Shown piece by piece: positions 1 to 11,290 of a stretch of 64,000 nucleotides of DNA; the stretch's first letter is position 1, and the number at the start of each line of letters is the position of its first letter. Both the position numbers and the translations under genes were made by a program. This stretch comes from Tubiluchus corallicola. Taxonomy: Eukaryota; Priapulida; Priapulimorpha; Priapulimorphida; Tubiluchidae. The notes beneath the pieces are model-generated. The model was not told the DNA's origin. It did no database searches and was given only the letters and a program-made list of their open reading frames with translations. The stretch is from NCBI GenBank assembly GCA_030141605.1, contig JAQGDQ010000061.1:390996-454995 (forward strand). Reading direction: 5' to 3'.

Positions 1-348
1 TATCCAAAGCATTAATTGTGCCTCCATATCGTACATGGCGTGAGTCTGCTATGATATTTTAAGTAATGTCTTCATTCAGTGCGTTTAACGTTGCAGAACA
101 AAGCTTCATTTGGATGCTTTAATAATAATAATAATTTTATTTAAACATTTTGTAGAGCACTACGTGTATGTTCTTGTTCCATTTTCAGTGGCGGATGGTG
201 GTTTAGTGCTTGTGGATTTGCAAATCTGAACGCTCCATATAAAAACTACAATGATCGAAATACGGAAGGCATCAGCTGGTTCACTATGTCCTTTTCGATG
301 CACAAATCACTTCAAGGGACAGAGATGAAGCTTCGACCCAAACAATAA
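1..348 (+). CDS. fibrinogen-related protein, 3' end only (two last exons; gene starts outside window)
   Basis: These are the last two coding exons of a fibrinogen C-terminal domain (FReD) protein: exon ?..39 (donor GTGAGT at 40) and exon 189..348 (acceptor TTTTCAG). Joined in frame they read CASISYMA / [17 protein letters not shown] and end in TEMKLRPKQ-stop. This is the conserved end of a FReD: the second disulfide pair, the GGWW block, the NLN motif and the final TEMK-RP. The same two exons, with the same phase and boundaries, recur at 10887-11007 and 11130-11289, so the two genes are tandem paralogues on one strand. FReD proteins are secreted or membrane lectin-like ligands that often bind acetylated or sugar groups. 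The upstream exons, including any signal peptide and the calcium-site loop, lie outside the window. Family assignment is firm; the biological role is unknown. Confidence 0.88.
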
Positions 349-349
349 A
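344..349 (+). terminator. poly(A) signal AATAAA overlapping the stop codon
   Basis: The last Gln codon and TAA stop of the truncated fibrinogen-like gene sit inside AATAAA. A T/G-rich stretch follows within 30 bases. The paralogue downstream has the same overlap. Use as the real poly(A) signal is inferred. Confidence 0.5.
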
Positions 350-1587
350 CAATGTGGAAAACATGTTTATTGAAAACATTAATAACTAATGAACCGTGTG
401 TGTTTGGCATTTACTGAAATCGTGAATGACGACGTTGACAAGGACAATGAGAATGACGACGATGACAAAGACAATGAGAATGACGACAACAATAAAGACA
501 ATTCTACAATACCGTTTCCTACTCTTTTATTCCCACACATGTGCAACAGTAATTATGTGCATATAAAACGGATATGGAAACACCTTGGACCAATATGCAC
601 GTTAGACATTTGCCAGTTCTGTTTCGGAGCCTGCTACCTTAGCACCATCAGCCTTGTCTTTTACTCAGGATTATGATCTTTTGGGGGCGCTAGGCTAACG
701 AAATTACGGGCACTCTCAGTAAAAGCTTTCTTTAAGAAATACCCCTGTTTTACTGTTTATTGTAAACCGAATTAGCACACATTTCAACACCACCGTAGTG
801 AAAAACAAATATTTTACTAAATATTACCGAAGCTTGAAGCCCTCCCCCCAAGCTTAAGAGGCGCTAGGCTGCAGCCTATACTGGCCTATAGGATAATCCG
901 CCCTTGCTCTTACTATGTCGATCTTGGTGTTTGTTACCTCGATGTCCACAAATTGTGTACATGCGACAACGGTGCCTACGACATTGGTGTACGAACTGAC
1001 TTGACTAACTGACAGACTTTCCATCTAAGTCATGACAAACTCATTGAATAATTGACGACTCACTCATTCTGAGGTATTGGACGAGTTTGGGTTTACTAAG
1101 TTTCTGACTGGCTTAACAACTAATTAAATGACTGGCCAGTTAATTATCATTTATCTTGAATGAGTGTAGCTTAGCAACTTATTCACTGACTTATTTAGTG
1201 TTTGAATGAAGAGTTATTCACTGACTAACTGATTGCCTTATTAAATTCCTGGTTGCCTATCAGATTAATTAAGTGACACAGTGATAAGACCGTGCGTCTG
1301 ATTTAATGATGGTTTCACTTCGTAATAAAGTATCATCTTAATGAGAATCTATCTTTGTAATTAGAACTTGCACACTTTAAAAATTACATCTTTCAGGCCC
1401 TGCCTGAAATTTAACTATTTGTCTACTGTGACTACCAGTACTTTGCTTTTGTCTACCTAGTCATTGACATTACTTCCAATTTTAAGTTCACCCAGTTGAG
1501 TTAAGCATGATTCATCCATCCTAAAAGGTACAACCTCGGCTTTGTTCAGATTACAGTTAATTTTTTCCTCCATTTTCTGTACTTCCA
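349..1587. other. intergenic, no gene seen
   Basis: This stretch lies between the first fibrinogen-like gene and the first (GA)n tract. A short open frame at 389-676 is rich in Asp/Asn because of a GAC/AAT repeat; it has no recognisable domain and looks like 3' flank. Around 1000-1260 there are loose, degenerate CTGACT/ACTGA-type repeats. Confidence 0.5.
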
Positions 1588-1865
<278 letters not shown>

Positions 1866-2348
1866 TGGAATGGTCCCATTTGTTTCGTTTACAGAATAGT
1901 GCAATGATTTAGTACTGTGTACAAGAAATTTAAATAAAAATGTTTAATGCACACCGATGATCACTAAAGATATGTTTTCCTAAAAATTTGTAAATTTAAC
2001 AGTTGCCAAGTGATGCTCCAAAGTGTAATTGCTAATTTCTAATTTCAGTGAGTTGTGTACACAAACAGTTTAAAAACATCAGGAAAGTAGATAAGCAGAA
2101 CAATTTGAAGGTCTTCGGTATAAAAGGAGGCAAATTTTACGCTGCTTTTTGTAATTAATCATTTGAGTTTTTGATAACTAAACTAAATTAAGTAGTTCAA
2201 TAATTAATAAGTTGTCGATAAACTCCGGCCTGTTTCTTTGCAATTTTGATATGGTTTCTGAACATAGTTAGAATTCGTAAATCTAAGTGAAACAAATCGC
2301 CACATAGGCCTATACAATGACCTAAGCATTAATTAAAAAACCTAGGTT

Positions 2349-2486
<138 letters not shown>

Positions 2487-3045
2487 TGTAGGGAGTGAAA
2501 CCAAAGACAGAAGAGGTCATGCAACTATTACCGTGAACCCGGATTAATGTGCAGAAAACATATAGGAGTAAGCTAAACGGAAATTTCATTTTTAGGAGAT
2601 TAAATTGGTGTTTATGGATTTACCTGTTGGATTTATGTCAACTGCAAGCTCGCATGTTGATATCGAAGGATAGCCTCAATTTTCGCCAAAAACTGTTTAA
2701 TTATTTAAACTTTCATTACAGCTTTTTGCTGTTTGCGAAGTACAAAAATAAACTCTCTGTCTAGTTGATTACGCAAGCATTACTATCAATAGTTACAGTT
2801 TTGTATTTAGTAAATTAGTAAACTGATTTCACACTATACTAGAATGGATGATGAAATGAAATTATTGCTATGTGGTGGTGCGTATGTTTTATATTCATTG
2901 CAGAAACAAATTCAATATGTTAATTCTAGAAAAAAAAATTTCAATTAATTGTTTCTTCAAGATTTATTTACATTATGATTACTATACTTGTCAACTAGCG
3001 CATTGATTGTAGTCACTTCTAAACCACCAGAATGCATTTGCGGGT
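2487..3045. repeat. left copy of a direct segmental duplication (partner 4273-4900)
   Basis: Shared blocks in the same order as 4273-4900 include GGGAGTGAAACCAAAG, TTTCATTTTTAGGAGATTAAA, TCGCCAAAAACTGTTTAATT, TGATTTCACACTATACT and TTCAATATGTTAATTCTA. Divergence and small indels show it is not very recent. No gene of its own was seen. Confidence 0.85.
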
Positions 3046-3287
3046 CTGTGATGGGTATTATTTGTAGACTTCTTGGAACACACAAAACTTCTAGGAAATG
3101 CGCTTTTGTTTTTGTCTTAGTATCATATCATGTACTAAAAAGTTTGTTGTGGCAATTTATGAGCGATTTTGAGAGTTTTTTGAACAGAGAAAAAGTGGTG
3201 TTGAAAGGCACTGCATGTTACTAAAACACTTCCACTGAACCGAACAGGCACAGCGTAATTCTAAATTCCATTTCACAGACTTTTTTC

Positions 3288-3317
3288 TATCTATCTATTC
3301 TATCTATCTATCTATTC
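3288..3317. repeat. (TCTA)n short microsatellite
   Basis: A few TCTA units just downstream (in transcript sense) of the polycystin-like remnant. Confidence 0.8.
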
Positions 3318-3339
3318 ATGAAAACAGCAAATAAATGTA

Positions 3340-4179
3340 GAAGATTAACTGCACAATTATAAAGAAAATAAGTAAACTTGATTACTCTATGAACACGATA
3401 ATTACGGGATTGTCAAAAATGTCGCAAACAGAACAACATCTTCAAATGGATCAATTTGATTTGGTTTTACAACAACTGTTCCAGTAAATATACTCATATG
3501 ATAGCATCTACAATGAATTCTACTTGGCGTTGTTAATTGACCCACAAAACGTCCTCTGTCCAACCAATTGTTCAGTGATATGTTCCAATATAGACACTTT
3601 ACTGAGTAAAAGCTGAGATTGAAGTCAACACGTCGTATGGGTGGGTTAACAGTAGGAGTTAAATTTGCAACCACATAGCATGAAAATATTTTTTCGTTTT
3701 CTAATGGGCTACCCTCCAGCCAAGTCATACAGGGACAAGTAAACTCTAAATGTTCATCCATGATAACTATCTTTTCCAGGAGCCACGCTGCTCCTATTCC
3801 CTGGTTGTTGTGCCAAACAGTAATTTTTTCCAATTTTCCAATTGACTTTGACTTTATTGTAAATTTTTCAACTGTAGCCCGTTTAAAAGTTCTTTTAGAG
3901 AGCAGCAGCTCATTTGTAATTCTGCGATTACCATGAAGTCTAAGATACACACTTGCCCTGGTACCACTACCCTTAATATCAGCTGTTTGTGAAAACACAA
4001 AATATGTCAAATCTGGCTCCTCAAATGCAGGAGTTGCAGCCTCATTTTGCTCTTCATTTGTTTTCCATGGAATATTAGCACAATTATCATTGTTCTTAAT
4101 TACGTACTGCCTGCATACTTGATTAGCCATTGAATAACAAGATGTGCGTAGGTTTTTGCAGGCTTTGACACAATTTTGT

Positions 4180-4182
<3 letters not shown>
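3340..4182 (-). pseudogene. polycystin-1/REJ-like receptor fragment (PLAT domain + GPS-like motif), decayed
   Basis: An open frame runs from the (GA)n tract down to a stop at 3402. After a short Cys-rich lead it shows a PLAT/LH2 domain: YFVFSQTADIKGSGTRASVY, then KITVWHNNQGIGAAWLLEK and the closing CPCMTWLEG. About 35 residues further is a GPS-like block: CLYWNISLNNW, then HCRCYHMSIFTG with the H-M-S cleavage triad, followed by KPNQID and VLFATF. In polycystin-1 relatives that last stretch leads into the first transmembrane helix. Here the frame ends at once, but a one-base shift near 3411 continues as DNPVIIVFIE, a stop, then a hydrophobic run to about 3311. This suggests a frameshifted, decaying copy. 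One of the usual four GPS cysteines is missing (GRF where GC is expected). PLAT before GPS is the reverse of the usual polycystin order. It could be a live exon of a larger gene, but no splice partner was found. Confidence 0.68.

Positions 4183-4272
<90 letters not shown>
4183..4272. repeat. (GA)n microsatellite at the 5' edge of the polycystin-like fragment
   Basis: Pure GA dinucleotides. Read on the - strand this is a polypyrimidine tract directly upstream of the coding fragment. Confidence 0.97.
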
Positions 4273-4276
<4 letters not shown>

Positions 4277-4900
4277 TAGGGAGTGAAACCAAAGAAAGGA
4301 AAGGTAAGTGCCCAAAATTTTTAATGCAGGCACGCTTACAAGCAACTCTTGCCGTGAACTCGGACTAATATGCAGTAAACATATAGGTATAAGATGCACT
4401 GAAATTTCATTTTTAGGAGATTAAAAGACTAACCTATTGGTGTTTGTGTATTTACCTCAACTGCAACCCCACAAGCTGATGTAAGAATGAATAATAGGAA
4501 TCAATAGGTAGTATCAATTTTCGCCAAAAACTGTTTAATTATTTAAACTTTTAATGCAGCGTTTTGCCGTTTGCGATTTGAAAAACAAACACTTTGTCTA
4601 GTTGGTTACGTATGAATTAAAACCAATAGTCATTGTGGTGTATTTAGTAATTCAGCAAACTGATTTCACACTATACTGGAATAGCGGATGAAATAAAATT
4701 ATTGCTGTGGGTAGTCCGTATGTTTTATATTCATTAATGAAACACGAACAAATTCAATATGTTAATTCTATTAAGAAAGTTTTTTTCATTTATTGTTTCT
4801 TCAAGATTTAAGTGTGCATTTGCAGAATGAGCTTGTCATAGAGCATTGATGGTTTTAGCTGGATCGCCAGAGACTTGGTGGTATGTTAAGGAATCCTGAA
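4273..4900. repeat. right copy of a direct segmental duplication (partner 2487-3045)
   Basis: It matches the left copy block by block, from the sequence after the GA tract through the CTTGTCA...GCATTGAT stretch near 4845. Confidence 0.85.
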
Positions 4901-5177
4901 GAAAGTACATGCACAGTCTATTTAGAAAGCTTAGTTGAATGACTAATGGTAACAGTAATAAGTAATAAATTTGTTATTTACTCAATAAATTGAAAAGCAA
5001 TATGATAGTACTAGGGATAAAATTTGCACATATGATTGTAAAGGCACATTTTACGTACTGATAAAAATTACAATAAAAATTGCTATAAAAACCAATCAAG
5101 AAAAGGAGAGGATGAAGAAAAACAGTATTTCCTTCTCTTCAGGTCGACGTTATTTTGCCAAAAAACACATTAACTTT

Positions 5178-5745
5178 CAACATTACTATCTATATTTAGC
5201 TTATACATTATATTACAATTTACATCGCCCATACGTACAAAGTTATACATAAAACACATTGCATTTCTTTGGCCAACTATTTGAGCATTTCATAAATGCA
5301 ATTTCTACAGTAAACGCAATGTTTTTAGGCTAATTATAGGAGCAAATGCAGTTTCAAAGAGAGTATTATTCTACATTATGGTAAGTAGCAATTTTTGATG
5401 TTAACTTTACAAAATACAAGGCGCAGCGAAAAAAATATACACAAAAGTAATTGTAATTAACATTACTATCTGTTTTAGCTTGCAAATTATATTACAATTT
5501 ACATCACGCGCACGTACAAAATTGTACATAAAAAGCGCACACGTTGTATTTTAAAATCAACTCTTTGGGCATTTCCTAAATGCAGTGTGTGCAGTAATGC
5601 CATATTTGGCTAATTAAAAGAGCAAATACAGTTCTAGAATTATTATTATTATTATTATTATTATACATTATGGTGAGTAGGTAACAATTTTTGACGTAAA
5701 AATTACAAAATTACAAGACGCGATGAAAAAATATGTAAAAAGGTA
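5178..5745. repeat. tandem duplication, unit about 280 bp (5178-5457 and 5458-5745)
   Basis: Both halves open with AACATTACTATCT, continue through TTATATTACAATTTACATC and CGTACAAA, and end with ACATTATGGT(A/G)AGTAG and a GATGAAAAAATAT-like tail. The second half carries an inserted (ATT)n run near 5639-5662. Confidence 0.85.
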
Positions 5746-5875
5746 ATTTAAAGATAATTCTAGGTAATTTTGTCTGTTTTGTTCTAATATTTTCTCCTGA
5801 TCTTCTTAGATAAATATAAATATAGCTAGGTAAAATAAATACAATATATCTATATTACAATATATGTGTAGAGCA

Positions 5876-5931
5876 GCAAAAATTGTATTTATATGTATCT
5901 GTATACATAATTGTATAAATACAATTTTTGC
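5876..5931. repeat. perfect 18-bp hairpin with 20-nt loop
   Basis: The left arm 5876-5893 (GCAAAAATTGTATTTATA) is the exact reverse complement of 5914-5931. It may be a MITE core or a folded RNA; no gene is attached. Confidence 0.8.
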
Positions 5932-6094
5932 AGCGCCAGAAATATTTGAACTGAATATTAAAGAAGACCATGGTTTTTGTATTAAAATTAGTCTTCTTGC
6001 TTTGTCGAAGAACAGAAAAGATATTTTGTTATTAGGAGAGAAAGCTGCTAGGTAATGAAACGTGAAATAACGTTTGTCTTTGAACAAAACCAAA

Positions 6095-6195
6095 CCAACT
6101 AGCGAAAGCGGCTGGTGGGTCTCTCTCTCTGGTCACTTCGCATCCCGTGGATTTGAAGCAAAGAGGTCCAAGTTCGAATCCAGGTTGGTGTTGTT
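6095..6195 (+). mobile_element. tRNA-derived SINE-like head
   Basis: An A-box-like TAGCGAAAGCGG at 6100 and a perfect B-box-like GTTCGAATCC at 6172-6181 are spaced as in RNA polymerase III promoters. It does not fold as an intact tRNA by eye, so a SINE relic is more likely than a tRNA gene. Confidence 0.5.
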
Positions 6196-6430
6196 GGGGT
6201 GAATTTACGTTCGTTTATTGTTGAGAAAACGACTTTTGAAATGAGCCGAAGAGAAGAAAAATCTGAAGTTAATTTGCCAAAAAGTGCACTTTATGTCTTC
6301 ATGCTGGTTCTAACGGCAGAGTGTTGTAACACGCTAGTTGCTGTCTGTCCGTCCACCTGCAGAATCTTGAAAAAAAGTGTACACTTTTAGCTATAAGTAG
6401 GCTAACATGGAATAGTTCCGTGATTCGGCA

Positions 6431-6515
6431 GACAGACAGGCAGGCAGGCAGGCAGACAGACAGACAGACACACAGACAGACAGACAGACAGTCAGACAGA
6501 CAGACAGACGGACGG
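6431..6515. repeat. (GACA)n / (GGCA)n microsatellite
   Basis: Tetranucleotide CAGA/GACA units with a GGCAGGCAGGCA block and a GACGGACGGACG end. Confidence 0.9.
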
Positions 6516-6776
6516 ACGGACAGGGACAGGTATCTCAGCTCCTGGCATCCGGAATGTGTTAGGCATTATGACGCAAAACTTACTTTACATTGTTTCTAAT
6601 GAACATTTCTATTTTCGAAACACGTGCAAATCTTGATTCTGCTCGTAATTTAAGGAGTTATTTATTTATAATAATTTTAGAATTCTTAGGTGCACGTGTT
6701 AAAATATTTGTGGTGCCTGACAAGTCTCCTGGTCAGTTCCGTTTTGTTCCATATGGAAAGGTGGAGAAAGAGCGAG

Positions 6777-6782
6777 CGAGCA

Positions 6783-6867
<85 letters not shown>

Positions 6868-6890
6868 CAGAGAGCGAGAGAAAAGGGAGG
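6777..6890. repeat. (GA)n microsatellite about 230 bp upstream of the fibrinogen-like gene
   Basis: GA dinucleotides flanked by GAGCGAGCAAGCGA. Its nearness to the predicted start of the downstream gene makes a promoter-proximal GAGA-type tract possible, which is inference only. Confidence 0.93.
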
Positions 6891-7116
6891 CGGGGCTGAT
6901 GGGCAATCTGATCATATTTTTAAACCTCAAACTGTTCATCTGACTGCATTTAATTTATTTCAAGACTTTCTTTTTCAGTGGAACAGTTTAGCTTAACACA
7001 ACATTGCAAAATTAATGGTTTCAGAGACAAAAGCGAATGACATACTTGAAAGGACCATTTCATACGTGAGAGACGAATGCAGATGATTAACAGTGTCAAG
7101 CATTATAGAAACAAAA

Positions 7117-10100
7117 ATGTCATTTTTTCAGCTATGTTGGTTCTTAACTTTAATAAGCTTTTATAACTGTGAGTTGCTGCTTGATTGTAGCTTTACACGT
7201 GATCAAAACAACAAATTGAGTGTTAATTATATTCTATTGGCGAGTACTGAAAGAAGTGCCATCTGGTGTGCAGCAAGGCGTACTAGAGATGAAACATGCA
7301 TAGCTTTTCAGTACCATCCAACAACCATGCTCTGCGAAACAAGCTTCTCTACAGTGCGCGACAATTCTTCTGATAATGATACTCAGATTTGGCTGCTAGG
7401 TGAGCATTTTCTAGCATTTTCCCCGTTTTGTAATAAGATTCAATTGCTTATTATTAATTTTTAACGTGACAGCTAAGAAGTGAACTCAAACTAAGTCATT
7501 TCGGCATCAAGTAACCGTGGGCCAATGATTAATATGACCGTGCGAATTAATATAAACATTACTGAATGTAAAATTTAAATTATTAGTGCATACAAAGTGA
7601 TAAAGTACACAGGTCTTTAATAACATGTCAAGCCATATCTAATTGATTCATTAAAAAGTTTGTTTTCTGAAGCTGGACCACACACCCGTTTTCATTTAGT
7701 AATGATTAGTAGTAATACGTCACAGTTAATAAATTCAAATCGTTTACACTGCCTCAGCAATGTATTAGTTCTGGTGTGTATTTCACACATTGTTAAACAA
7801 TGTTTTTAGGTTAAGCCAATCAGCTAAGTTAAACTAGGGTAAGCCAACTAGCTCTGCAACTGTATAACGTAGATACGTTTCGAATATTTCTGAATAGATA
7901 CTGCAGTGTGCCCGAGAACACCCAAAACAACTGAGTCATTTTTTACTTCAACAATGACGACGACACTAACTACTGTTGACATTACGTCACCAAAAATTAC
8001 TACTGAGCTAACAACAGTCACAAGCCCAGAAGAAATTACAACTGCTTCAACAACCATTTCCGTCGAATCAACTACGGCTTCTTCGCCACTTCCTTGCTGG
8101 GAACTGTCTTCAGCTGCACCTAGTGGCGTCTATGAGGTCTTACCTGATGTTTTTGCTTACTGTGACATGAACACTGATAGTGGAGGATGGATGGTAAATA
8201 GCATGTTAATTCTAGCTTTGTGCTATAGTATTACGTCACTCAAAATCAGTTTAAAAAATATATGTGCACAAATACGAAATTTAGATTCTTCTTATTAGCT
8301 GTTTTTGTTTTAACTAGGTGTAATGCACAATGACTTTCCTGATAGAGCTCTACACTTAATCAGTAGTAAGTAATTCAGTCATATATTTTACAGGTGTTTC
8401 AAAGAAGACTTGATGGTTCTGTGTCTTTTATCCGAAATTGGGACGAATACAAGATTGGTTTTGGTGACCTAACAGCAGAACATTGGTTAGGTGAGTGAGT
8501 ACAGTAGGGAGAAATGTCACATTTTTTATTGCAAGTGCATGCGTCTAACGCCCCCATGAGTGCATGCGTGTAGTGCCTCCATGAGTGCATGCGTGTAGCG
8601 CCTCCATGGCACCCCGGATTGGTTTCAAAACACAAACTGAGTTGACGTCCGATATGAAAGAAAAATTTTGTTCTTTTAAGGCGAAGGTTAATACAATAGA
8701 AAGTTAACGCTGAAATCAGAATATCGCACGTTATCTAAATTTCTTATGCACAAAGCCAAACAGCTTTCCAGCCTCCAGAGTGCACTTTCGATTACTTCAC
8801 TTCTGCTAGTTTAATAAATTCCTGTATGCCATTTTTCGCGTACTGTCACAAAACAGTTTTTCTTATGTTCTTTGAATGCAAAGCATTCTCTGAAAATAAT
8901 TTTTTATACTTAATATTATCGTAGAGTGCATGGTGCTTATGCGCATGTCATGGCGTACTTCTGAAAATTTAAAGAAAGAAGTAGTAAAAGTGGAATTGTG
9001 GAATCAAGTAACTCGCCAGATATCTAATCCACGTGCTCCATGCCGTTTGTCATTACGGAGCAGGTGCGGAGGTGGACAACGTACCTGTCCGTCAGCCCAC
9101 TGAACCGACGACCCTATTCCATAGCGACGGTTTCATACCTGGTATTCAATGCCACTATACAACGGCTTTGTACGGACGAGACCACCACAATGCAGAGGTC
9201 TGGGTCTACAAGAAATGGCCAGATAACAATGTAATTTTTCAGTTGTTAAATAAGCTCGACATCTTTAACCCATTTGTTTTGATTTTCAGGATTGGACACT
9301 CTGCACAGTTTTACATCTACCAATAATATGGAACTGAGAATTGAATTGAAAAAGTACGACGACGCAACAGATTATTATGCACTTTATGGTGGCTTCACTG
9401 TTGCTTCTGAGTGGGAAAATTATAAATTAGGGTTAGAGACATACTTGGACGGAAACTGTGGTATGTATAACTGTCAGATAGTATAAGGTGAAGCGAAATC
9501 GGGTAGAGGTTCCATTAATTGTAAAAAAAATTACACAATTTTCTTTAAGCCATGATCATTGGTCATGCAACTTTGGACTTTTCCACCAATTATATCTTTT
9601 CAACTGTTTATTTTAGGGGCGTGCCCTCCCCCACACACGCTCACAATCCTTTGTAGTAATCACCTCTCTTCAACCATTTTTAGCAGGGGCGTGAAACAGT
9701 TCCACAGAACACTTCCACAGAACAGAGACCCGCGCGCATTGAGTTCGTACATAAGCCCTACTGTTTTCCATTGTGTCTCTATTCTTTATTATGTAACACT
9801 GTGTACATAGAAGACTGTATAATGCGAAGATAAGGTGCAAGATGAGCAACACGTAATAACAAGATGAAGAGTAACGGAAGGAGTGCGACCAAAATACAAT
9901 GATATGACTTTTAATAGCACAGACGATCTGTTTAATTTGAGCCGGAATCATGTGCAAAAGTATTACAGATATACTAAATTTATTCCCATATCAATCTCGC
10001 TACAATACTATTGTATAGTATAAACGCAAGGATGTATGTAGAGTGAATATTTATTGTTATTATTATTATTTTGTTGTGAAGTGTTTGCTGGACTAATATC

Positions 10101-11289
10101 AATAAACTACTATTAACACCTAATTAACTAATTAACAATAATGGCTATGCAAATTCTGAATTGAACTGCCCCATTCTAGAAAGTATGAAGCACATTTCTC
10201 ACACTGCGTTAGGGGGACAAGACAACACGCCAGTAATTTTACTCTCTATTCATTTAAATGCCAGGAAGTCCAAGAGATACTCGCCAAATCGTTTGCTAGC
10301 TTTTATACGTAGTTTAGTGTCATGTGATTTAATTTTAACCAGTGTGAATTTCATTTAGGTTTTATAATGATCGTTTAATTACAGCCCATCTTTAGTGTGA
10401 TTTTAATTACGCTGCTTAGAGTATGATTTTATAAATTACCAATTAATATTCGTTCATTAATTTCTTTTACCTTTTTTACGCGCCCGTTTACCTTTCCAAA
10501 CGGTAGGTAAACCGTTTGGAAACTTACATTTTTACGTATTAGATTCACACATAGACACGGAAACACTGAAAATATTTAAACTGTTATTATTAATAATAAA
10601 TAAAAATTTTAAATATCATTTTAATGTCGGTGGTACCCTGAGGGCGGGTATTGTCGTGGGTTGGGTGACCGAGTGGTTTAAATTTCGGCCTGGAACCACG
10701 CAGTCTTGAGTTCAATTCTAGCGGCAGCCAACGCAAGACATATTCTCTACCGTTAGTATGTCAGTGTCGTTCGTGCTAATATTGTCCGATAAACGAGCGA
10801 TGAACGATGTTGTATTTTTACCGTCTTTGTCTAGGTCATAATTATATCATGGTGTATAAACTGTAATATCAATATTTCAATGCTAGGAGATTCTATGATG
10901 TATGGAACAATCGGTTCAGGATCGTGTGTCAATGGAAGAGATTTTAGCACACCAGACAGAGATAATGATATTCATAGCCTTGATTGTGCCTCCATATCCT
11001 ACATGACGTAAGTTTATTTCTGTAAAGTGTCTCACGAACAATACTAAATTTTACGAGTTTAGAATTTAGCAAATAAACATAATGCAGAGTTAAGGAAGAA
11101 TAAGTGGATTTTGTTGTGTTATATTCCAGTGGAGGATGGTGGTTCAGCGCTTGTGGATTTGCCAATCTGAACGCTCCCTATAGAAACTATGACAACCGCA
11201 ATACGAACGGCGTCGGTTGGTACACTCTTTTTAACTCGATGGCCAAATCACTGGAAGGAACAGAAATGAAAGTTCGACCCAAACAATAA
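7117..11289 (+). CDS. secreted fibrinogen-related protein with PAN-like N-terminus (complete, 6 exons, 372 aa)
   Basis: CDS join(7117..7399, 7907..8193, 8394..8490, 9290..9460, 10887..11007, 11130..11289); every junction has GT/AG and keeps frame. The ATG at 7117 opens a clear signal peptide ([18 protein letters not shown]). Residues about 24-92 resemble a PAN/apple module ([19 protein letters not shown]). Residues 98-157 are a Thr-rich, probably O-glycosylated linker. Residues 158-372 are a full fibrinogen C-terminal domain: [20 protein letters not shown], the [12 protein letters not shown] block, GLDTLHSFT, a calcium-site loop TPDRDND (D303, D305), then CAS and [17 protein letters not shown], ending TEMKVRPKQ. 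Length and order fit the family. The protein should be secreted as a lectin-like ligand. The truncated copy at 1-348 is its tandem paralogue. An acceptor-like TTTTTCAG at 6971-6978 hints at a 5' UTR exon. It is tail-to-tail with the WSC receptor gene, 884 bp away. Confidence 0.9.
8535..8609. repeat. 25-bp tandem repeat x3 in intron 3 of the fibrinogen-like gene
   Basis: Three adjacent copies of GTGCATGCGT(G/C)TA(G/A)(T/C)GC..CCATGA/G start at 8535, 8560 and 8585, right after the splice donor at 8491. Confidence 0.9.
9000..9240. other. GC-richer segment inside intron 3 of the fibrinogen-like gene
   Basis: Base composition is clearly higher in GC than the flanks, and two overlapping forward frames stay open here (9033-9326 and 9040-9234). 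Neither matches a fibrinogen-domain block, and neither is needed to join the exons on either side. It may be a transposon scrap or an unused exon. Confidence 0.35.
10493..10521. repeat. short hairpin in intron 4 of the fibrinogen-like gene
   Basis: TTTCCAAACGGT and ACCGTTTGGAAA form a 12-bp stem with a short loop. Confidence 0.6.
10658..10735 (+). mobile_element. tRNA(Ser/Leu)-like SINE head
   Basis: TGACCGAGTGGTTTAA near 10666 is a close match to the A-box region of serine/leucine tRNAs. GTTCAATTC at 10710-10718 matches a B box. It lies inside intron 4 of the fibrinogen-like gene. Confidence 0.55.
11284..11289 (+). terminator. stop codon embedded in poly(A) signal
   Basis: CAATAAAC spans the final Gln and stop codons, so AATAAA begins at 11285, as in the upstream paralogue. 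A TTGTGTTCAG stretch follows about 30 bases on. This implies an almost absent 3' UTR if used. Confidence 0.5.
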
Positions 11290-11290
11290 A

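Noticed and set aside
389-676. 95-aa Asp/Asn-rich ORF on + after the first fibrinogen-like gene
   Set aside because: Low complexity, no signal peptide or domain, and position just past a poly(A) signal.
6095-6195. True tRNA gene
   Set aside because: A- and B-box-like motifs exist, but the flanks do not form a paired acceptor stem by eye. The same holds at 10658 and 47715.
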